This document shows, one piece after another, positions 51,901-59,500 of a stretch of DNA of 64,000 nt. Position numbers and translations under genes: made by a program. The notes beneath the pieces were generated by a model. The model was not told the origin of the DNA. It made no database searches and saw only the letters and a list, made by a program, of their open reading frames with translations. The stretch's first letter is position 1; every line of letters starts with the position of its first letter. This DNA comes from Heliopora coerulea (taxonomy: Eukaryota > Cnidaria > Anthozoa > Scleralcyonacea > Helioporidae): the NCBI GenBank assembly GCA_030142905.1, contig JASJOG010000002.1:5101001-5165000 (forward strand). The letters run 5' to 3'.

Positions 51901-54900
51901 AATGAACAAGACAAGAACGCTACTGCGGTGATTAAGGAAGGAGATGTAGTTGGTCACATTCCAAGGGCACTAGCTTCTACAAATCATGGAAATTGGATAG
52001 TTCGCCATTTTTTAGCAAAGAGCGGCAGTGAAGCAGAAGCTAAAGGTAGTGGAACAGCTGTCAATCGGGGCGGGGGATATGGAATGGAGATTCCATGCAT
52101 TTACAAATTTATGGGGCAGGAAAAGAACATTGACTTGCTAAGCAAATTGCTGGACATCCCGAATAACCTATCCGTTAGAGTCGAAATAGAATGTGGCCAA
52201 AAGAGAACAGCAGAGGAAAGTGGCAGAAAAAAGAAGGAAAGAAAACGATAAAACGACCCAAAAACATATTTAATCACGTTCTATCTGTTTAATAAAAATT
52301 AAAATGAATATTGAAAACGTTTAAGTGTTAATTATTTCCCGTATGTTTAATTGATTAAGATAATTATACACCGCATATCAGAATTTGATATCAAAAAAGG
52401 CATTACTCAACACGTTGAGTGGTCGTACTAAACAGTAGGGGACATCAAAATATGGTCGTTGGTCGTATTAACGAGGTGGTCGTATTAACGAGGTTTTCAG
52501 ATAAGAAAAAAAATTAGCTCTTATTCGGGGAAAAAAAAAGTGGTCGTATTAACGGGGTGGTCGTAAGGCGGGGTTCCACTGTATATGTTTTGTTGCAGCC
52601 AGGACAAGTAATTTGGTAGACGACATTATTGTGAGACATTTCCGGAATCTTATATTTGTTAGAAATAAAATAGGAGACTTTTTTCGTGTCATAAATAACG
52701 ACAAATTTAACGGGTTGATTGAGATGACGCCGAATTTTCGAAATGCATAATTTAACTAGATTTTCACTTTGTTTACCAAGGAAAGGAATACGCATCCAAA
52801 TTTTGCGTAAATTGTCATCATCGCAAGACCTATTCGTTTTAATTGTAGGAGCATTGTATTTGCGTTTTAGTTTATTAATTAGAAAATATTTTACGCTGTT
52901 GGGATAACCATTTCACGACATACAAGATTTTAGAAAACTGATTTGGTTGTGGAATGATTATCCCAACAGCGTAAAATATTTTCTAATTAATAAACTAAAA
53001 CGCAAATACAATGCTCCTACAATTAAAACGAATAGGTCTTGCGATGATGACAATTTACGCAAAATTTGGATCCGTATTCCTTTCCTTGGTAAACAAAGTG
53101 AAAATCTAGTTAAATCATGCATTTCGAAAATTCGGCGTCATCTCAATCAACCCGTTAAATTTGTCGTTAAATTTGGTATTCTTTTGTACCAAATACAAGT
53201 GCCGCCTTGATTAAGCGTGCCGGTCTTGATACCCGTGCCGATGGGTACATTCAGCAATTATTAATAGTAGTGGCGACACTTAAAATTGTCAACGCCATGG
53301 ATTTAATTTCACATACAGACTATGATTTAATAATGAAGCCTGTGAAAAGGAGAGACAATAATAAAATCAAATATGTTAGTAAATAACAATGAAATATTGT
53401 TGCGAATAAATTCCTTCATGTATGGATGTTGTTTGTATGACGTGCCCTTGGAAAAAATGTTCGTGCCGGATATGATTTAATCGAGCCGAGGAGAAAATTC
53501 CTTGACAAATAATAAGCGTGCCGTACTGAATAAGCCCCGTACCAGGGGGAAAACAGAAGAAAATAATTTAAGCGTGCCGGCACTTGTATTTGGTACACAA
53601 GAGTATACCGTGACCGAGGCGTAAGCGATATATCAACCTCAGGGTGAAGCCCGAAGTTTGATATATCGTTTAAACAGCAATGTGAAATTGGCGATATTTC
53701 GGTAAAAAGTACATGAATATCTTAATGAAGTTGATAAGTTAGTTATCAACCTCTGGAGAGCAAAAGAAACTGAGCCAACGATGATATAATTTTGATAAAA
53801 CTCCGCCTACGTGGTAGAGTTAATGCCATAAAAACATCATTTTTCTAGAAATCAGAAACTATTTGCAAACCTGTACACGTTTTTCCATCCCCAGAATATC
53901 CTTCTTTGCAGGTACACTCGTAGGTTCCAGGTCCGGTGTCAAAGCACGTCGCAAACCTGTGGCAGTCGTCTCTATCTGTCCCGCAAACTCTTATTGCTGA
54001 TAAAAATTAAGCATTTAGTAACCAATTAATAAACTTGACGGAATAAGAAAATGAAGAAATACTGACGTGTAGTAATACTTAATGCCCCGTGCAATTTTTC
54101 AGCCAAGTTATTTTACTCCTTCACAATACAAATGCCTCTCAAGCTACACCTTCACAAAACGGGTATATGTAGTCACATCCTTTTTAACATATTAGTCCAC
54201 TCTGATAAGTATTCAGTAAAAGACAAATTTTATCGCTTTAATCGACTTCACTTTGCATGAATATTGTCCAAGATTTGTCAGTAGCGCCAACCGCGAGCCC
54301 ATGAAAAGGAAAAAGTTCATCCAGAAGAAAACGGCCTTGGTAAAATTCTTTCACCGTTCCCAATTGCATGATGAGAATGCAAAGCTGGGAGGGGTTCCAG
54401 AGATGTAGAATACTGTTTTTCCAAGAAATCACTTCAGTAATTATAAAACATCAAGCAAAGATTTTAAACCATTGAAATTTTTCATGGTTTCTTTAATAGA
54501 ATTTGTATTTTACTTCTCGTAGTAAACGAATACTGATTTCGATATTTCCGAAGGAAACATGCGCTCAGACCTCATTCGAATTTCTATTCTGGCAGTTGTC
54601 CAAACAAAAGGTTGAAAAACTGGCCCAGCAGAAAATCTTTACGATTAGAACGAAGTTCACGTGAGAGTAAAACGTTAGGTGAATTAGGAATAAGGTGAGT
54701 GAGGCAATAAAAATATCCAATCAGATAGAAAAACTAATTACAGAATAAGAAAAGAGATGTAAACCATGGCAGGTCATTTGCTATTTTCAACTTCAATCAA
54801 TAAACAGGCACAAAGAGGAACCAACACTCCCTCTAAGGGGGAGAACAAAAATAAATAAGAACTTAAGCAGATAAAGCACAAGGTAATTTTTTTATCCGTC

Positions 54901-56476
54901 CTTCATTAACAAAATAATAACTTCAAAAACAAAAGTTAGGGAAACAAAGCGTAAAAAGTATCGTTTTCATGTTTCCATGTTCAACAAAAACAATTTGTGA
55001 GAACTTTAATGAAAGAAAAGCTTTCCGGAATTCAATGTAGAAATACTGTATAAATGTTGGGTGGCAGTTTTCTCAACAACTTTGATCCTTATGGAAAGGT
55101 GTTCAGCATATCTTTCGATCACGAGCGGCGTCGAACAGTTTCACGTAGAAGTTAAAATTACTACAGAAGATGAAATTATCGATGTTATTAGTGGAGCAAA
55201 TTAAATGATGTAAAAAGTAACTTAGGCTTGGAACCTAAAATTATGGTCGTGGGATTCCTCAATCCTCATCAATTTCCTCTAGTTATCATTATCAATATCG
55301 TTGTCGTTATCGTTATCGTTATTTACCTCATGATCATCATGATCATCGTTATTATTATCATCGTTCTTTTCATTATTTTTCTTTCCTAATCAGCATTCTT
55401 TCGGGTCCTCTGCCGGTTCTTCCTCCTTCCGTTTACATATTGACGTTTAAAATAGAAAATAACCTGCCACCATTTACATCTCATTAAATACTTTGTTCAA
55501 GACTATTGTCCATAATTATGACTTTTTTTACATATAATTTTCTAATTTACCTCACATTTCTAATTAAACAACTTTAACGAACAGTTACCCTCGAAATGTT
55601 AGGATTTTATGTTTCCCAATTCTGCAGTTTTTAACTTTTTGGCTGTTAAGGCCTGGTTTTCACTAGCGACATACGCATAACCATAACGACCTACACAAGC
55701 GCAGTAGGTACTTTATGGTCAGTTAATCCCTTTGTATTGCTGAAGTACAAAGAGTTCAGTTGACCATGACGTGCTTACTACACTTGCGTACGTCGTTATG
55801 CTTATGCTTAAGTTGCTAGTAAAAACCAGGCCATACAACTCGCCAAACAATGTTCATACTGCATTCTTTTTTGTGTCATCTTCGCAACTGACTATGCTAG
55901 GTTATGTCACAAACGTTAGGTTATGAGCCCACGTGATGTCTGAATACTTTCCATCACAGCATCTAATATAAAGTTTTTAAGTCTTTCGGTTTAAGATAAA
56001 TATCTCATTTCAAGTGGGAAACACTTTCCAATAAATTCAGAAACTTGCATCTCTCTTTCTTTTCGTGAAACGTCATTTTCTTTCCCACTTTCCTTCGAGG
56101 TAGCCACTTCTCGTTGTCAAAGCTTTAGAGGTTCAGAATGATTTGCAAACGAATGATAGAAGGCTAAAAATAAGCTTCATCCCACCCTGAGTTAAAATCT
56201 ATTACGATTAACTTATTAGCCTCAAGCTGCCCCGAGGAATCTTATTTTGGCGAAAGCCATATGATTTTGATTTGAGGAAACGTCAGAAGTTTTTACGATT
56301 AAGTTCATATGATGGTCAATGCTTACAAACACACCCACACATACACACATACATATATATGTATAGATAGATAGATAGATAGATAGACAGATAGACAGAC
56401 AGACAGACAGATAGACAGAAAGACAGATAGACAGAAAGACAGACAGACAGAAAGATAGAAAGACAGACAGACAGAC

Positions 56477-56510
<34 letters not shown>

Positions 56511-59500
56511 GATAGATAGGTAGGTAGGTAGGTAGGTAGGTAGGTAGGTAGATAGGTAGGTAGGTAGGTAGGTAGATAGGTAGGTAGGTAGGTAGGTAGG
56601 TAGGTAGGAAGGTAGGTAGGTAGGAAGGTAGGTACGTAGGTAGGTACGTAGGTACGTAGGTAGGTAGATGCATTCACTTGGTCTGAAAATGACTTTGCAA
56701 TAAAGTGGAAAATTCACCATTTTAACATTTAGTCTTGTTTTTAACCTATATCTTAGGTTTTTCAACATGTTGCTTTTCTTTGGATTTGTTTTGTTTTACC
56801 CAACAAACCTGCACACGTTTTGCCATCACCGACATAACCATCCTTGCAGGAGCAGTTGTACATGTTAGGACCTGTGTCTTGACATATGGAGAATGAAGAG
56901 TGACAATCGTCCTTTTCCGTACCACAGATAGCAGGAGCTGAAAAATTAAATACCGATGTGCCATTTAATTTCACTTTATCGAAGTACAGTCGAACCCCGA
57001 TTATCCGGAGTCGGCAGGACTGGGGTAAATAGTCCAGATAATCGAAAACATGAATATTAATGATTGAAAAAAAAACTGAATAAATTAGGAAAGCGGAATT
57101 TAATCATGAAATAGCGTAGAACATACAAATGAACTTCATGCAAGAACTATTCACTTTGATCTAAAACTTCAATGTGTAGTATTTATCTACAACAAAACAA
57201 CACTGAGCCAATCAGAATTCAACTGAAAGTACTTCACTTACAATACGGGCGAGCGCTTAGTACGCTTGCCCTTCTAAAGGAAAACAAACCCGTTTCAAAT
57301 ACACTCTTCGATGCTTAGATTAAGAAGAAAAAAAAGAAATAATAATAAGAATAATAATTTCGATGGATCTTCATTATGACTTATTAATGTTCATGAAAAA
57401 TTTGGGAAAGTCCGGATAATGTAGGTTCGACTGTAACATTAAATATTGAATAATGTTGAGACAGACTAAGGAGGTAAACAATGCGATAATACTTTTTGAA
57501 AAAAAGTTGAGTAAAGTGAAGTATAGAAGCACGCTAACAGTCCTTTTGCCAAAATCGCATTATTATCATTATTTTTTTTCAATTCAGGTTTTTCACATAA
57601 TCTTGAATTTTAATCGTGAGCCTTCCGTTATTTTAAATTACCATGCCAATTCACTCTTTTCAACTTAGCTTAACGCGTTTCTACTAACCCTATCTGCACT
57701 GGGTTATTTTTGCTCCTAGGAAGATTAGAGAGAGGGCAATTCGCCCCTCCACCATAATTTCATTATTATAGTCCCTATTTCAATTAAAACCTGGTAGAAA
57801 TATTGACTATGCAATGCTCTACAAAATTAAGTGCTAAGTGGTTTTACACACTTGATGACGTCATCATCACATCACTTAACCATTACTTTTACCTGGGTTT
57901 TTTTAATGCTGTTGTTTTTCACTAATTCTTCTCAAAAATTTTTTAAAAAACGAAACTCTTCAATATGAAAGACTAAGGATTTATAACATGTTAAATAGTT
58001 CATTGTTGTTTTGTTTTGTTCGTTTTTGATGTCACAATGATGTTGCACTAAGTTTAGAAATTCTTTGCTTTAATATTTAATTGGTATGTCATTTTGTCTA
58101 TCCAGTGACGAGATATCAATAAAAACCAGCCCAGGTAGAGTTAAGTGCATGCACTCACGGTCATTCATTTAATAATTTTCATTTATAAAACTTTCTTTTT
58201 GGGGGTATGTTCCCCATTTCTTTTTTTAAGCTTTCTATATTCCCATTCAACACTTTCCATACATTTTTTATGAATTCTTCTCGGTCTCCATGTGAATGAA
58301 CCAGCACCACTGATTTCTACTAACATAAGCTCTGTCAGAAAATTAGAAAATGGAGGAAACGGGCTGACTTACCGATGCATGATTTTCCATTTCCAACGTA
58401 GCCATCTATGCAGGTGCAGTCATAAGTACCTGGACCAAGTTCTTTACACGTGGATAATGTGGGATGGCAATCGTCTCTTTCCGAACCGCAAACAGGAGGA
58501 ACTGCAAAAATTAAAACGTACTTAACGTTGTTTAATTAATTAACTCCCTCCGGTCCGTACCCAACTTTTTACTTTTACTCTGGCTAACGCTAGACGATTT
58601 TAGTCGTCAAGGAAAGACGTCTCGGTCCAGAAAGGGTCAACTAAAGTAGTACTACAAAGTCCTAAATGCAACAGTAATCTTTTACTACAATGAGAAGGGG
58701 GTTGTATGAAGATATCCGAAACAATATTTTGCGACAGAAATCTGTCATTAACTTTGCACAGCACAAAGGAGCGATTTCTTTTGAATCACTTGAGCTAGCA
58801 CGAACTTCGTAATTCAAACACAATTTAAAACGAAATAAATCAGTCATACGAAAACATTCAAAGACTTGAGGTTCATGAAAATATTTTTATTTTCATGACA
58901 ATTACAATTATCAAAAATCAAGCAGGCATTTCCCTGATGGTGAGAGTAAAACTCCTCGGCGGAATTTGACAGAAGAATTAACTAAGTTTCAAAAACAATT
59001 TAAAGTAAAAGTGCAGTCAGCCAAAATTAAAAGCCTTCAGACATTGGTTTTGTTGATTTGGTTTTCAGTAATTCCTTGACTAGCCTTGTTTCCCTCCTGG
59101 TTGCCATCTTCACGAGAAAGATCAATACGTTTCATATTTTAATTGACCGTCACCTGTACTTTACCTCGACAAAACCTTCTAATGAAGTTTTCCACCTTCT
59201 CGATAAGTTCTTGATAGTTTTCAGTGAAAAAAGCATTCTCAGGAAGTTCAACCATATCGTTCAGCTGCTGTTTGGCTGTTTCCTTCCTCAATCCTACACC
59301 AACTGCGAATACGTCCATGTCTCGGTTAAAGAAAGGCTTCATAGCATCTCTGACGTATACATAACCGCGTCCGCCCCTCGTCTGTTCACCATCTGTGATC
59401 ACCATCAGCATTTTTTCAACATTGGGATCGTCTACTCGAAATCCTGCTTCCTTAATGGCGACCTCTTTATCGGCTAGTGCCAAACCGAAATGAGTTTTCG

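Larger units (their letters stand above)
51101..52581 (+). mobile_element. Tigger/pogo-like element with HIRAN-like cargo ORF
   Basis: Ends CAGTGGAACCCCG and CGGGGTTCCACTG are terminal inverted repeats flanked by TA. Subterminal GGTCGTATTAACGGGGTGG words occur in several copies inside both ends. The length is 1481 bp. No full transposase is present, so it is non-autonomous. It interrupts a PLE between the Tyr and Ile codons of its YIG motif. Confidence 0.85.
50427..52915 (-). mobile_element. PLE, minus strand, interrupted by Tigger-like element
   Basis: Order on the minus strand: linker region with [18 protein letters not shown] and [19 protein letters not shown] (52697-52910), the GIY-YIG start [14 protein letters not shown] (ends 52582), the inserted DNA transposon (51101-52581), then the nuclease remainder [14 protein letters not shown] (ends about 50764) and a tail with a hammerhead-like motif. 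The reverse transcriptase part is missing. Confidence 0.82.

Noticed and set aside
52514..52795. 93-aa ORF as an independent gene
   Set aside because: It is the PLE linker and GIY-YIG start; its C-terminal end is read-through into the Tigger end.
54238..54432. 64-aa minus ORF as a gene exon
   Set aside because: No splice-compatible borders or domain pattern; intronic chance ORF.
56222..56768. ORFs of repeated YLPT/LSVC residues up to 151 aa
   Set aside because: Translations of the GATA/GGTA microsatellite.
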